A stretch of 64,000 bases of DNA from Oxobacter pfennigii (lineage in GTDB: Bacteria > Bacillota > Clostridia > Clostridiales > Oxobacteraceae), in NCBI RefSeq assembly GCF_001317355.1, contig NZ_LKET01000026.1, positions 92,582 through 156,581 on the forward strand. Reading direction: 5' to 3'. The notes beneath the pieces are model-generated. The model was not told the origin of the DNA, searched no databases, and saw nothing but the letters and a program-made list of their open reading frames with translations. The position numbers were made by a program, and so were the translations under genes. Shown piece after piece: positions 26,446 to 36,121 of the stretch; position 1 is the stretch's first letter, and each line of letters opens with the position of its first letter.

Positions 26446-27265
26446 TGATGATTTCGTATATATCTTTTCGTATGTGCTTTAAAAGAGGCAGCTCGTCTCT
26501 TGTCTTTTTTACGAGAGAGCCCTGAAGGTTTGCATATATTATTTCTTCCCCTTCTTTTGCCCTTGACATTATATCACCCCAAGGTGATACTACTAAAGAA
26601 TTACCATAAGCTACATAGCTTGCACTTACATCCCGGGCAGGAGATGCTCCTACCATGTACACCTGATTATCAAGAGCCCTTGTCCTTAAAAGTATCTCCC
26701 AATGAGCAGGTCCTGTAGTCATATTAAAGGCGGCAGGTATAACAATGACCTCTGCTCCCTTCAGGGTTAAAAGCCTGGATAGCTCAGGAAACCGAATATC
26801 ATAGCAGATTGCCAATCCGATTTTACAGTATTCGGTATCGAAAACCACAATATCATTGCCTTTTCCTAAATAGCTTGATTCTTTGAATGTAAGGCCGCTA
26901 TTTAATTCCACGTCAAAAAGATGCATTTTCCTGTGCTTTGCAATCAATTTCCCTTCTTTATCGAATACGCAGGAGGTATTGTATATTACTTCTCCATGAA
27001 GTTCAGGTATGGATCCGCCGATTATATACACATCAAGCTCTTTTGAGCATGCTTTGAGCATATTATAGGTTTTACCATCAGGCAAGCTTTCAGCAAATTT
27101 GGGGAAATAGCTTCCGTCATAGGGGCAGTTGAACATTTCGCCCAATGCAATTAATTTTGCACCATTTTGTGCAGCTTCTTTTATCATGGAATAGGCTTTA
27201 TTTATATTTTTATCTTTATTATCCGTAACCGTCATCTGGCATATTGCCATTTTAAAATCCTTCAT
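26438..27265 (-). CDS. Carbon-nitrogen hydrolase (nitrilase superfamily, omega-amidase-like)
   Basis: The 275-residue protein has the Glu-Lys-Cys triad of the nitrilase superfamily: Glu43 in ALGEMFNCPY, Lys113 in KHRKMHLFD and Cys154 in AICYDIRFPE. The sequence around the triad resembles Nit2/omega-amidase, which hydrolyses alpha-ketoglutaramate and alpha-ketosuccinamate. It is cytoplasmic and monocistronic. Confidence 0.92.
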   Translation of the reverse strand: MKDFKMAICQMTVTDNKDKNINKAYSMIKEAAQNGAKLIALGEMFNCPYDGSYFPKFAESLPDGKTYNMLKACSKELDVYIIGGSIPELHGEVIYNTSCVFDKEGKLIAKHRKMHLFDVELNSGLTFKESSYLGKGNDIVVFDTEYCKIGLAICYDIRFPELSRLLTLKGAEVIVIPAAFNMTTGPAHWEILLRTRALDNQVYMVGASPARDVSASYVAYGNSLVVSPWGDIMSRAKEGEEIIYANLQGSLVKKTRDELPLLKHIRKDIYEIIIK

Positions 27266-27334
27266 ACAGGTTCCGCCTTTCTCAAGTCTTTGTTATATAA
27301 ATTATAGCACAAAACACCTTCACAATATGTTTGA

Positions 27335-29098
27335 CTAGATTGCGGCTTGTACTGTTTTATATAAAGGTAATTTTATGTAAAAAGTGCTTCCTTTATCCGC
27401 ATTGTTTTCCGCCCATATATCTCCGCCGTGCCTTACGATGATATCCTTGCATATATAAAGGCCTAATCCCATGCCCCCGGGGTCTTTGGACTCACGGTTT
27501 TTAACGCGATAAAAGCTGTCAAATATCTTGTTAAGCTGGTCTTTGGGAATACCGATTCCTTCATCCTTTACCGCAACGATTACATAATCATCCTGTGTAT
27601 ATATTTTTATGTGAATGGTGGTCATTTCCTCGGAATATTTGATGGCATTATCGATAAAATTTCTTATTACATCAGCCAGGCGCTCAAAATCGCCTAAAAC
27701 CTGTGCAGGGCCATGATTTTCAATGACAATGCTCCTGTTATTGCTTGTATCCAATGCGAAGGGCTTTACTGTTGTTTGAATCACTTCTCTAATATCAATG
27801 GGAATCAGATTAGCCTTTATTTCTATATTTTTACTCTGGATTTTAAAAGCTTCAAGTATTTTGTTCAATAAGCCGGAAAGGCGGCTGACTTCATTTTCCA
27901 GAGTTTCTATAAGCTCTAATGAATCATTTATTGATTTTCCTTTATTAATTCTCATTCTAATCAGTGAAGCTATTCCTTTTATGCTTGTCATGGGGTTCCT
28001 CAATTCGTGGGCTGCCGTCTGCAAAAATAACTGGCGTCCGCTTTCCAACTCCTGTATATGCTGTGCCATCTGGTCAAAAACCATTCCGGTATGGCCTAAT
28101 TCGTCCTTTCTGTTTAAATTGGTCCTTGCAGTAAAATCTCTGCTTGATATTGCTATTGCTGATTTTTCAAGTATTCTGACAGGTTTTAAAATATTAATAA
28201 CTATATATAATGCCAGAGAAAATGAAACAAATACGATTATCAACATTATAATAAAGCTTGATATGCTATCATTGATAAGCCTGCTTAAGACTTCATCGGA
28301 AGCGACTGATGCAAAGGCTGCCCAGCCTATGCTTTTGACGGGTACGTCCACAATCATATAAGATATGTTTTCACTTGACATATAATTACCAGTTCTTGCA
28401 ATTTCGCCGTTTAAGGCTGCCCAACCGGGAGAATCTTCTTTTATTTTTCTATCTTCATAGGAAATTTGCGTAGAATTGCTTTTATAAACAATCATACCTT
28501 GCCTGTCTATCAATCCAAAGGAGCTTGTCTCTTTTAATCTATTAGTTGGTAATACCATTTCGATTTTATCTACATCTACGGACATGGTAACAACGCCTTT
28601 TAAATCCTGGCCCTCTCTTATTGCTCTGGCGACGATCAGCGTGGGACCCTTTGATACTTTTCCGATTAGAAGATCGGATACTACTTTATCCTTTCCTCTC
28701 AATATCTCCTTGAAATATTCCCGTTCATATATGTCCAGTCCAGGTGCGCCTCCATTACTTGCAAATAAGACAGTACCCATAGGGCTGCACCAGGTAACTG
28801 CCATCACCGTAGGTACGTCATCCACCAAATTTTTAAGATAATCCTGCATCTTTTCAATACTGGCATCAGGATTGTTATAAATCGACAGGCCTATTGCATA
28901 TTCCGCATGCCATATTTTTTCAAGATAATTCATAAATGCGACATCTACTGCCTGGGCATAATCTTCACTTGATTGCATTTCCGCCTCAATAGCATGCTCA
29001 TATTGGGTTTTAATGATGACGCAATGCAATACAAGCATTGGAATAATAGCAGTTAAAACCAGTATATACAGCTTGTACTTCAAACTGATATTCTTCAA
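27335..29098 (-). CDS. Membrane sensor histidine kinase (Cache-HAMP-HisKA-HATPase)
   Basis: The protein (about 587 residues) has a membrane segment near residues 12-32, a large extracytoplasmic Cache-like sensor (about 40-270), a second membrane segment (about 275-300), a HAMP region, the phospho-acceptor His near residue 367 in AAHELRNPMTSIKG, and ATPase boxes (NAIKYS, DEGIGIP, GMGLGLYI). No response regulator is adjacent, so it is an orphan kinase. The long reading starts at a TTG without ribosome binding site; a TTG at 29098 follows GGGGGTG and is preferred. Ligands of Cache domains are often small organic acids or amino acids; the ligand here is unknown. Confidence 0.9.
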   Translation of the reverse strand: MKNISLKYKLYILVLTAIIPMLVLHCVIIKTQYEHAIEAEMQSSEDYAQAVDVAFMNYLEKIWHAEYAIGLSIYNNPDASIEKMQDYLKNLVDDVPTVMAVTWCSPMGTVLFASNGGAPGLDIYEREYFKEILRGKDKVVSDLLIGKVSKGPTLIVARAIREGQDLKGVVTMSVDVDKIEMVLPTNRLKETSSFGLIDRQGMIVYKSNSTQISYEDRKIKEDSPGWAALNGEIARTGNYMSSENISYMIVDVPVKSIGWAAFASVASDEVLSRLINDSISSFIIMLIIVFVSFSLALYIVINILKPVRILEKSAIAISSRDFTARTNLNRKDELGHTGMVFDQMAQHIQELESGRQLFLQTAAHELRNPMTSIKGIASLIRMRINKGKSINDSLELIETLENEVSRLSGLLNKILEAFKIQSKNIEIKANLIPIDIREVIQTTVKPFALDTSNNRSIVIENHGPAQVLGDFERLADVIRNFIDNAIKYSEEMTTIHIKIYTQDDYVIVAVKDEGIGIPKDQLNKIFDSFYRVKNRESKDPGGMGLGLYICKDIIVRHGGDIWAENNADKGSTFYIKLPLYKTVQAAI

Positions 29099-29272
29099 AA
29101 ACTTACACCCCCATTTGATAAAAAAGCCTAAAATAATTTTCGCCAAGAATTACCGGAATCCTGTCAAAGGAGACGCTTCACATTTGTTTTTTCATCGCAA
29201 AATTCGGGGACACCTCACAATTTTCGTTCCTTTGTTTAGTCCCTCAATATTTCTCGGCAAATTGCAAAAAAA

Positions 29273-29913
29273 CTACTTAATTTTTATAACCTTTTCTATC
29301 AAAGCTCTTACTGCAATGGATTTTTCTAATTTTAATCTGCGGCAAAGTGCCAATTTTATTCTTTTATATTTTCTTCCTTTATCAAATCACTTAGCGATTT
29401 TACGGCAACGTATCTATTTCTATACAACCTGTTATTCAATTCTTTTATAATTAAGCGTAAATACGATTTATCGCCTAACATAACTAATATCTTATATAAA
29501 TGAATTTTTACCCATACAATCTTTTCTTTTTAAGGCAAATTGAATAAATTCGGTTAATTTTTCCTTATCATAGCATATATTATTTGCTATATCTGCAGTG
29601 GATAAGGCTGCATATCCCCTGACCAGTGCACTTTTATCCTTTTTGAGCTTATTTTTTAAAAGTTCAAAAACTTCCTGTGATTTGCTATTACATAAAGAAT
29701 CACATGCATCGGTTCTGATCATCTCAGATTTGTCCGATGTCAGAAAGATTAGTATTTTTTCTGCTTCTGGCGAATCATAATGTAAAATTTCGGCTACTCT
29801 TGTTCTCATTTCTTCATCTTCATCTATAGATAGCAAATTTAAAGTTTTTAATTCACTTTCTCCTAAAGAATCAGAGTTTTAATTCCCTCGATTAAATCCA
29901 ATTTATCATTCAA
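29273..29913 (-). pseudogene. HEAT-repeat protein pseudogene (at least three frameshifts)
   Basis: The reading is a paralogue of the intact HEAT protein at 62272-62925. Aligning the two by eye shows frameshifts near 29880 (one base lost in an A run), near 29510 (about two bases lost) and near 29355 (one base lost). Between the breaks the segments SPEAEKILIFL, ACDSLCNS, SALVRGYAALS, LGDKSYLRLIIKELNNRLY and EKSIAVRALIEK match the intact copy. A TTG near 29913 with GGAAAGTG upstream could have been the original start. No Rhs or toxin gene adjoins it, in contrast to the intact copy. Confidence 0.82.
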
Positions 29914-30053
29914 TGCTATCACTTTCCTTGATATACTAGAATAAGCATGGTCACTTATTATTTTTTTCAGCTTGAATATTTTCTATGCTTTATGTGAGCT
30001 TTGCTTGCCCCAATGACTTTTACTATTGAATAAAAAGTTGTGAACTATCCCCA

Positions 30054-30085
30054 TAAAAAAAACGAAGTGCCATAAGGCACCGCGT
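30054..30085 (-). terminator. Intrinsic terminator of gltX
   Basis: On the minus strand GGTGCC-TTAT-GGCAC, flanked by AACG/CGTT, is followed by eight T. It overlaps the end of the gltX transcript directly past the stop. Confidence 0.85.
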
Positions 30086-30089
30086 TCTT

Positions 30090-31541
30090 TTATGAAAGTT
30101 TTTTAATTCCCATTTGCATTCTTTTTAAGGTTTCTTCTTTGCCTAGTATATCGGCAATTTCGATGGCACCTCCAGGTGTCATCTGTTTTCCGGAAATGGC
30201 TGTTCGTACAGGCCATAGCACCTGGCCGTTTTTTACACCTAATTTTTCTATCAAGGCTTTTAATGCGTTGTCTATTCCTTCCTCTGTCCAATCGCTTAAG
30301 TCTTTTAAGGCATCATAGGATGCTTTAAGATACTCTAATGAGTTCTCAAGGTCGGTCTTCATTTTTTTATGTACATACATATTTATATCGTAATCCGGCA
30401 AACTGTCAAAGAAATCTATGTTTTCAGGTATGTTATTAAAAACATCCGTCCTGGTATGCATAAGAGCGCTTATCTTTAAAAGGTCAATATTTTTATTGGT
30501 TATAACCTTTTCATAGTATGGAAGAGCCATTTTATGAAAATCGGCAATATCCATTTTCTTAATATATTCGCTGTTCATCCAGTTTAACTTCTTCACGTCA
30601 AACATAGCCGAAGATTTGCTGAGTCCATCTATTCCAAACTGTTCTTCCAATTCCTTAAGGGAGAAAATCTCCTGGTCCGTTCCGGGATTCCAGCCTAATA
30701 ATGCAATATAATTTATTATAGCCTCTATAAGGTAGCCTTTTTTATAAAAGTCCTCGAAAGACGCATCTCCCTCTCTTTTGCTTAATTTTTTGCCGCCTTC
30801 TTTTATAATGTGCGGAAGATGAATGTATGTTGGTATCTCCCACCCAAAGGCATTGTAAAGAAGATTATATTTAGGAGTTGAAGAAAGATATTCAACACCC
30901 CTCATTACATGGCTTATGTTCATCAGATGGTCATCAACTACATTTGCAAAATTATAGGTGGGCAAACCGTCGGATTTTAATAAAACATTTTCATCCAGTG
31001 TATTATTGTCAACGGTTATTGAACCAAACACTGCATCTTCAAAGGCCGTGGCGCCGGTCTTTGGTATCCTCTGCCTTACAACATAGGCTTCGCCGTTTTC
31101 AATCCTTTTTCTTGCCTCGTCTATTGAAACATATCTGCAGGGGTCATCATATTTAAATGCTCCTTCCTTTGTCAGGCCATGCTTTCCCCTTGCTTCAGCT
31201 ATCTGCTCCTTTGAACAGAAGCAATAATAAGCACCGCCTAAATCAACTAATTTTTCAGCATACTCTTTATAAATGCTTTTTCTTTGGCTTTGAACATAAG
31301 GGCCGTAATCTCCGCCTATATCCGGACCTTCATCATGCTTAAGGCCGGTAAGTTTCAATACATTATAAATTACATCAACGGCTCCTTCTACAAGTCTTTC
31401 CTGGTCGGTATCTTCAATTCTCAATATGAATTTGCCATTATTTTTTTTGGCAAGCAAATATGCATATAATCCTGTCCTTAAATTTCCTATATGCATATAG
31501 CCCGTAGGGCTGGGGGCGAATCTCGTTCTTACATCACTCAT
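30090..31541 (-). CDS. gltX: Glutamyl-tRNA synthetase
   Basis: The 483-residue enzyme has the class I signatures APSPTGYMHIGN (HIGH) and KLSKREGD (KMSKS), the FAPSP start and the GluRS-specific DQERLVEGA and CRYVSI segments, with the usual C-terminal anticodon-binding part (about residue 330 on). It charges tRNA-Glu and possibly tRNA-Gln in the transamidation pathway. The ATG at 31541 follows GGAGGAAATAAGA. A T-box leader with a GAA specifier precedes it, so expression responds to uncharged tRNA-Glu. Confidence 0.97.
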   Translation of the reverse strand: MSDVRTRFAPSPTGYMHIGNLRTGLYAYLLAKKNNGKFILRIEDTDQERLVEGAVDVIYNVLKLTGLKHDEGPDIGGDYGPYVQSQRKSIYKEYAEKLVDLGGAYYCFCSKEQIAEARGKHGLTKEGAFKYDDPCRYVSIDEARKRIENGEAYVVRQRIPKTGATAFEDAVFGSITVDNNTLDENVLLKSDGLPTYNFANVVDDHLMNISHVMRGVEYLSSTPKYNLLYNAFGWEIPTYIHLPHIIKEGGKKLSKREGDASFEDFYKKGYLIEAIINYIALLGWNPGTDQEIFSLKELEEQFGIDGLSKSSAMFDVKKLNWMNSEYIKKMDIADFHKMALPYYEKVITNKNIDLLKISALMHTRTDVFNNIPENIDFFDSLPDYDINMYVHKKMKTDLENSLEYLKASYDALKDLSDWTEEGIDNALKALIEKLGVKNGQVLWPVRTAISGKQMTPGGAIEIADILGKEETLKRMQMGIKKLS

Positions 31542-31584
31542 TCTTATTTCCTCCATAAATTAATGTTAGTATAATAAACCTAAT

Positions 31585-31815
31585 ATAAAAAACCTTTCGT
31601 CCTGCATAGGACGAAAGGTTATCTTCCGCGGTACCACCTAAATTGGCCAAACTAGCCCACTTAAAGCTCCTTTTAACGGCAGAGCATCCGCTTTTTAAGT
31701 ATCCTATGGGAGCTTCCTTCAATATGTATTCTATACCGGTTTGCACCATTTCCGGCTCTCTTAGATGGAATAAATATCTACTCTTTCCCTTAAACGGATA
31801 ATATTCAATATGTCT
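31585..31815 (-). promoter_or_regulatory. T-box leader (tRNA-Glu responsive) of gltX
   Basis: The minus strand carries the conserved T-box sequence AGGTGGTACCGCGG (31626-31639), directly followed by the terminator hairpin AACCTTTCGTCC/GGACGAAAGGTT (31591-31620) and a T run; the antiterminator would use the T-box bulge. Upstream, stem I includes the AGTAGATAT and GAATACATAT arms with GAA in the specifier loop (near 31727), which matches glutamate. The AGAGAGCCGG segment lies in the distal stem. The call rests on sequence consensus and the gltX neighbour. Confidence 0.92.
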
Positions 31816-31820
31816 TTATA

Positions 31821-31849
31821 ATTTTAATGGTTAACTTATGCTCTGTCAA
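31821..31849 (-). promoter_or_regulatory. Promoter of the gltX T-box transcript
   Basis: On the minus strand TTGACA (31844-31849), a 17-base spacer and TAAAAT (31821-31826). Confidence 0.75.
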
Positions 31850-32150
31850 TATTACACATGAAAATTTAAAGCAGCAGTATATATTAGTATTACCATTTTT
31901 TTGAACAAATATTGAAAATACTATATTTATGTAATACTATATAATTAATAAAAACTACATTTTCTATTCATTCAACCCAATCTTCATAATGTTTCTGTAA
32001 TTATCAAATCCTTATACATAAATATGATTTATCTTCTGTGATATCTATATATTATATTGATCCTGAAAATATACGCCAACACTATATTATTCCGACACAG
32101 ACTAAAATACCAAGAATTTTCTCTATAATTATTAAGAAGGAGGTATTTAT
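31850..32150. other. AT-rich intergenic region between gltX leader and small Lys-rich ORF
   Basis: About 300 bases with no gene. An imperfect inverted repeat around TAGTATTAC (near 31880) and GTAATACTA (near 31935) is the only structure seen. Promoters for the divergent gltX leader and for the small ORF at 32151 must lie at its ends. Confidence 0.5.
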
Positions 32151-32234
32151 ATGTCAAAGGAGAAGGCAATAAAGAAAGAGACTAAAAAGCCACCTAAGGA
32201 AAATAAACAGAAAAAAGAAAAGAAAAAATATTAA
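32151..32234 (+). CDS. Very small lysine-rich protein (27 aa)
   Basis: A 27-codon ORF beginning MSKEKAIKKETKKPP follows a strong AAGGAGG site seven bases from the ATG and is closed by its own terminator hairpin (32242-32267). About half the residues are Lys. Codon use (AAG and AAA mixed, GAG and GAA mixed) and the signals at both ends argue for a real gene. Such basic peptides could bind nucleic acid or acidic spore components; no family was recognised. Confidence 0.6.
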   Translation: MSKEKAIKKETKKPPKENKQKKEKKKY

Positions 32235-32241
32235 TGCTTTA

Positions 32242-32267
32242 AAGCCCGCTTTAATTATAGCGGGCTT
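32242..32267. terminator. Intrinsic terminator
   Basis: AAGCCCGCT-TTAATTAT-AGCGGGCTT followed by ATAATTTTTATC on the plus strand. It ends the small Lys-rich ORF and probably also stops the DUF2935 gene from the other side. Confidence 0.85.
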
Positions 32268-32281
32268 ATAATTTTTATCAA

Positions 32282-33085
32282 TTAATCCTCCACACGGGGC
32301 TTCCCTGGCTCACATCCGGGAGCATTAATTCCAGCTGCCATAGCAAGCTTGGTTAAATAATAGCACTCTTCCCGCGCCATATGGTCGGGTACCAGAGGTA
32401 ATATGGTGCTTAATACTTTCTTCTCAAGTATAAGTTTTTCTATTTCGTTTAAGAACACCTTAAAATCCAGCATCTTCATTTCTGCATCTTCATTAAATTT
32501 TTCAAGGGAAGGGAACTTGCTTTTCCCCGTCCTTAAATATCCTTTCATTTCAACAGCTTTCAAATATAAGCCTTCAAGGTCCTTCGCATAATTCCGGCTT
32601 ATTTTTATAAGTTCTCTTTCCGTGTCATCAAGATTGTTGCCTATCCATGATGCATGTCCTGAACCGTCTAAAAGCCATAAAAGATGATGATGTACAGCAT
32701 GTGCTTTAGGCATCCTGTTATATATAAGTACATATAATATTCCCTGGTATTCCTCCAATTCATTGAGCATGTGATTAAAAAATGTAGGCGGAAGGCTTAT
32801 TTTTATTTTCCCTGTAATATGACTTTCAAGGATCTGGAGTTTGAATTGTTTAAGTTCCATAGTATACTGACAGGCTTTCCGGGTTAATCTCAAAAGATCC
32901 TTTTCTAACAGATTGCCTCTTGCCTCGTCCAGCAGTCCGTCAAAAATTTCTATAAACATACCGGCCTTTTGCATTTCCTTTTTTTCATCTGGATATAATG
33001 AATTAAAGATGAACCTGCTGTGGTCGCCCAGTATCTGCAGCCAGAACCGGTGTTCAAATAATGCAGCTTTTTCATAGTCTGTCAT
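32282..33085 (-). CDS. DUF2935 domain-containing protein
   Basis: The 267-residue, almost fully helical protein has two similar halves, each with an EH-type helix pair (ALFEHRFWLQILGDHSRF and HAVHHHLLWLLDGSGHASWI), which is the DUF2935 ferritin-like pattern common in Clostridium and Bacillus. The repeated Glu and His residues could bind metal. No function is known. It has GGAGATATTATA upstream of the ATG and stands alone. Confidence 0.85.
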   Translation of the reverse strand: MTDYEKAALFEHRFWLQILGDHSRFIFNSLYPDEKKEMQKAGMFIEIFDGLLDEARGNLLEKDLLRLTRKACQYTMELKQFKLQILESHITGKIKISLPPTFFNHMLNELEEYQGILYVLIYNRMPKAHAVHHHLLWLLDGSGHASWIGNNLDDTERELIKISRNYAKDLEGLYLKAVEMKGYLRTGKSKFPSLEKFNEDAEMKMLDFKVFLNEIEKLILEKKVLSTILPLVPDHMAREECYYLTKLAMAAGINAPGCEPGKPRVED

Positions 33086-33280
33086 ATTTATAATATCTCC
33101 TTTTATAATAACACTCTATATTATAGATATGTTAATAAGTAAGCTATTAGTGCAAATTTTGACCGAACATGCTTCTTATTCCAGATAATTATTATTATAA
33201 TGGTTTTAATTTATCATAAATATATGATAAATTAATATTATGTGCCTTGAATTGGAAAAATTTGAAAAGGAGGAATTATT

Positions 33281-35056
33281 ATGGATCTAAGATGGAGTTT
33301 GAAGGAGCTATACTCCTCATTTGAAAGCAGGGAATTTAAAGGTGACTTTGAAAAATTAAATCAAGATATTGAAAATATAAAGCATTGGGTAGATAAAAAT
33401 CTTAAAAATACAAAGCACCTTTCATCGAAAATTGAAGAATATATCCATATGCTCAATAACTTACTCACTTTGTTTTCCAGATTATCAAATTATGCCAGTC
33501 TGACCATGAGCGTTGATGCGAAAAACGAAAAGGCTGCTGAAGTCGATGAAAAGCTGGATGAGAAAATTGCAGAGCTTACATCTCCCCAGGTTAAGTTTCA
33601 AAAATGGCTTACTACTTTGGATGATCTAAATAAAATAATTAAATCATCACCTATAATAAAGGAGCATGAATTTTTCTTAAAAGAGCTTAAAGAAAAGGGC
33701 AAATACCTTTTAAGCGAAAAAGAAGAGGTATTGATATCAAAAATGAAAAACACAGGTTCCAATGCCTGGACAAAGCTGCAGAATCTGCTTGTTTCAACTC
33801 TCCTTGTTGATATTGTAATAGATGGGGAAGAAAAACACCTGCCCCTGCCGGTAATAAGAAATATGGCATATGAAAGCAATAAGGATTTAAGAAAAGCAGC
33901 ATTTGATTCAGAGCTAAAAGCCTATAAGAAGTTGGAGGAATCCTCAGCTGCCTGCTTAAACGGAATCAAAGGTGAAGTACAGACCCTATCAAAATTAAGA
34001 GGATTCTCATCTCCCCTTGAAAAAACTCTTATAGATTCCAGAATGGATATGGAAACCCTGGATACCATGCTAAAAGCCATGGTTGAGAGCCTTCCTCATT
34101 TTGAAAAGTATTATATCAGAAAGGCTGAAGTTCTAGGTCATAAAAATGGTCTTCCTTTTTACGACATCTTCGCCCCCATGGGCAACGTAAATATGCAGTT
34201 TACATATGGTGAAGCAAGAGAATATATAGTCAAAAACTTCAGTACCTTCAGCAGAAAACTTGGAGACTTTGCAAATACCGCCTTTGAAAAAGGGTGGATT
34301 GATGCGGAACCAAGAGAAGGTAAAAGAGGCGGAGCCTTTTGTTCAAACCTGCATGTGATAAAGGAAAGCAGGATTTTAACCAATTTTACCGGAAGCTTCA
34401 GTAATGTGACCACACTGGCCCACGAGCTCGGCCATGGATACCATGGGGCTTGCCTAACAGAAGTATCTTATTTAAACAGTGATTACCCTATGCCTATTGC
34501 GGAAACTGCATCCACATTCTGTGAAACCATAATAATGAATGCAGCAATTAAAACAGCATCTAAAGAAGAAGCATTTACCTTATTAGAAACCAATATCTCT
34601 GATGCCGGACAGGTCATTGTGGATATATACAGCCGCTTTCTTTTTGAATCGGAGCTCTTTGAACGCAGAAAGGAAAGCTCTCCTTCTGTAAAGGAGCTTA
34701 AGGAAATGATGCTCAACGCTCAGAAAAAAGCATACGGCAGCGGATTGGACCCGGAATTTTTACATCCTTATATGTGGATTAACAAACCTCATTACTATTA
34801 TGCCGACAGCAACTTTTACAACTTCCCATATGCCTTTGGACTGCTTTTCTCGAAAGGCCTTTATGCGGAATATCTGAAAAGAGGAGCAGCATTTGTTGAG
34901 CAATACGATAAACTCTTATCCATCACCGGAAAAAATAATTTGTACGATATAGCAAAATCCGCAGGGGTTGATATCCATTCCATTGATTTCTGGCGGAGTT
35001 CCTTAAGCCTTGTAATTGCAGATATATATAAGTTCATCGAAATGAGTAAAAATTAA
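33281..35056 (+). CDS. pepF: Oligoendopeptidase F (M3 family metallopeptidase)
   Basis: The 591-residue protein has the M3 zinc motif HELGHGYH near residue 381, with the third ligand in AETASTFCE about 25 residues on, and the long helical N-terminal domain of PepF enzymes. It degrades short peptides (about 7-17 residues) in the cytoplasm. The ATG has AAGGAGGAATTATT upstream. It is monocistronic with a terminator after the stop. Confidence 0.95.
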   Translation: MDLRWSLKELYSSFESREFKGDFEKLNQDIENIKHWVDKNLKNTKHLSSKIEEYIHMLNNLLTLFSRLSNYASLTMSVDAKNEKAAEVDEKLDEKIAELTSPQVKFQKWLTTLDDLNKIIKSSPIIKEHEFFLKELKEKGKYLLSEKEEVLISKMKNTGSNAWTKLQNLLVSTLLVDIVIDGEEKHLPLPVIRNMAYESNKDLRKAAFDSELKAYKKLEESSAACLNGIKGEVQTLSKLRGFSSPLEKTLIDSRMDMETLDTMLKAMVESLPHFEKYYIRKAEVLGHKNGLPFYDIFAPMGNVNMQFTYGEAREYIVKNFSTFSRKLGDFANTAFEKGWIDAEPREGKRGGAFCSNLHVIKESRILTNFTGSFSNVTTLAHELGHGYHGACLTEVSYLNSDYPMPIAETASTFCETIIMNAAIKTASKEEAFTLLETNISDAGQVIVDIYSRFLFESELFERRKESSPSVKELKEMMLNAQKKAYGSGLDPEFLHPYMWINKPHYYYADSNFYNFPYAFGLLFSKGLYAEYLKRGAAFVEQYDKLLSITGKNNLYDIAKSAGVDIHSIDFWRSSLSLVIADIYKFIEMSKN

Positions 35057-35078
35057 AGGGGGGTAATCTCCCTTTTTT
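35055..35078 (+). terminator. Intrinsic terminator of pepF
   Basis: AAAGGG-GGGTAATCT-CCCTTTTTT. The tail covers the 3' end of the convergent lysE-type gene. Confidence 0.75.
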
Positions 35079-35673
35079 AATTCTTAAGTTTTGTAAACAT
35101 ACTTAATCCAAAATATACCAAATATAGTCCCACGCCATACCCCATTACTTTTATTATTTTAGGATTTAAAAGCTTTGATGCATATTTGCCCCCGGCAGAA
35201 ATCAAGCCTAAAAATAAAACTGTGGCCATTACGCAACCTGCCGAATATGCCAGTATGCTTGCCGCCCCTGAAAGCTTATTGGAAGCCATAAGGGAACCGA
35301 ATACCCCCGACCAGAACAATATAGTTAAAGGATTGGTGAGAGTAAGCTTTATCCCATATAAAAAGCTGTTCCTATCTGCCTGCTTAATAACAGTGTCATT
35401 CTTGCCCTGTTTTTTAAAATAGGATAAACCAAAATATATAAGGACGAATCCGCCTACTGACAGAACAACTTTATTTAATATATCGATCTTTAATAAAGCG
35501 GCCATACCAAGCAATGAAGCTATAATATATAATCCGTCCACAACAGCTACTCCCAAGGACATTTTCATTCCTTCTCTGAATCCCTTTGATAAGGATAAAA
35601 GCAATACCGACAGGCATACAGGCCCTATAGCTATTTGAAGCATCAACCCAAAAAACAATCCCTCAAAGAACAT
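35077..35673 (-). CDS. LysE family amino acid exporter
   Basis: The 198-residue protein with about six membrane segments has the LysE/RhtB signature GLMLQIAIGPVCLSVLLLSLSKG at its start and LTNPLTILFWSGVFGSL in the middle. It should export a basic or other amino acid or homoserine lactone-like compound. The gene follows an Lrp-type regulator by 13 bases, and LysE exporters are commonly controlled by such a neighbour. Confidence 0.92.
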   Translation of the reverse strand: MFFEGLFFGLMLQIAIGPVCLSVLLLSLSKGFREGMKMSLGVAVVDGLYIIASLLGMAALLKIDILNKVVLSVGGFVLIYFGLSYFKKQGKNDTVIKQADRNSFLYGIKLTLTNPLTILFWSGVFGSLMASNKLSGAASILAYSAGCVMATVLFLGLISAGGKYASKLLNPKIIKVMGYGVGLYLVYFGLSMFTKLKN

Positions 35674-35686
35674 AAATTATTTCCCC

Positions 35687-36121
35687 CTATACTTCCTCTT
35701 TAATGCTGGAAAGAGCTATAATTGTATTTGTCCTTGTAACACCTGCAGTTTTTTTCAATTTATTTGAAATGAATTCTTCCAGATCACTGGTATTTTTAAC
35801 CACCACCTTTAACAGATAATCGTATTCACCTGCTATATGATGACACTCAAGAACTGCCTCTTCCGACTTTATGGCTTCTCTGAATCCTTTTATATGCTCT
35901 GTCTTTTCAATAGTTGCGAATATGAAGGCCATAAGTCCTCTATCCAATTTGTCCCTGTCAATCTTTATAGTATATTGGCTTATAATTCCACCATCCTCAA
36001 GCTTGCGCATTCTTTCAGCCACTGCAGGCACTGAAAGGTTTATTCTTTTTCCTATCTCAGATCCCGTCATCCTTGAATTGCTTTTTAATAGCTTGATTAT
36101 TTTTATATCTAATTCATCCAT
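35687..36121 (-). CDS. Lrp/AsnC family transcriptional regulator
   Basis: The 144-residue protein has an N-terminal winged HTH (DELDIKIIKLLKSNSRMTGSEIGKRI, VPAVAERMRKLEDGGIISQYT) and a C-terminal RAM ligand-binding domain (HHIAGEYDYLLKVVV, DLEEFI). It probably senses an amino acid and controls the adjacent LysE exporter, with which it forms an operon. Confidence 0.94.
   Translation of the reverse strand: MDELDIKIIKLLKSNSRMTGSEIGKRINLSVPAVAERMRKLEDGGIISQYTIKIDRDKLDRGLMAFIFATIEKTEHIKGFREAIKSEEAVLECHHIAGEYDYLLKVVVKNTSDLEEFISNKLKKTAGVTRTNTIIALSSIKEEV

Noticed and set aside
27798..28361. 187-codon plus-strand ORF over the histidine kinase gene
   Set aside because: It is an antisense shadow of the kinase and HAMP coding region.
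31534..31749. 71-codon ORF upstream of gltX
   Set aside because: It lies inside the T-box leader, whose conserved box and terminator explain the sequence.
31876..31940. Inverted repeat TAGTATTAC / GTAATACTA as a mobile-element end
   Set aside because: It is imperfect, very AT-rich, and has no transposase or target duplication near.
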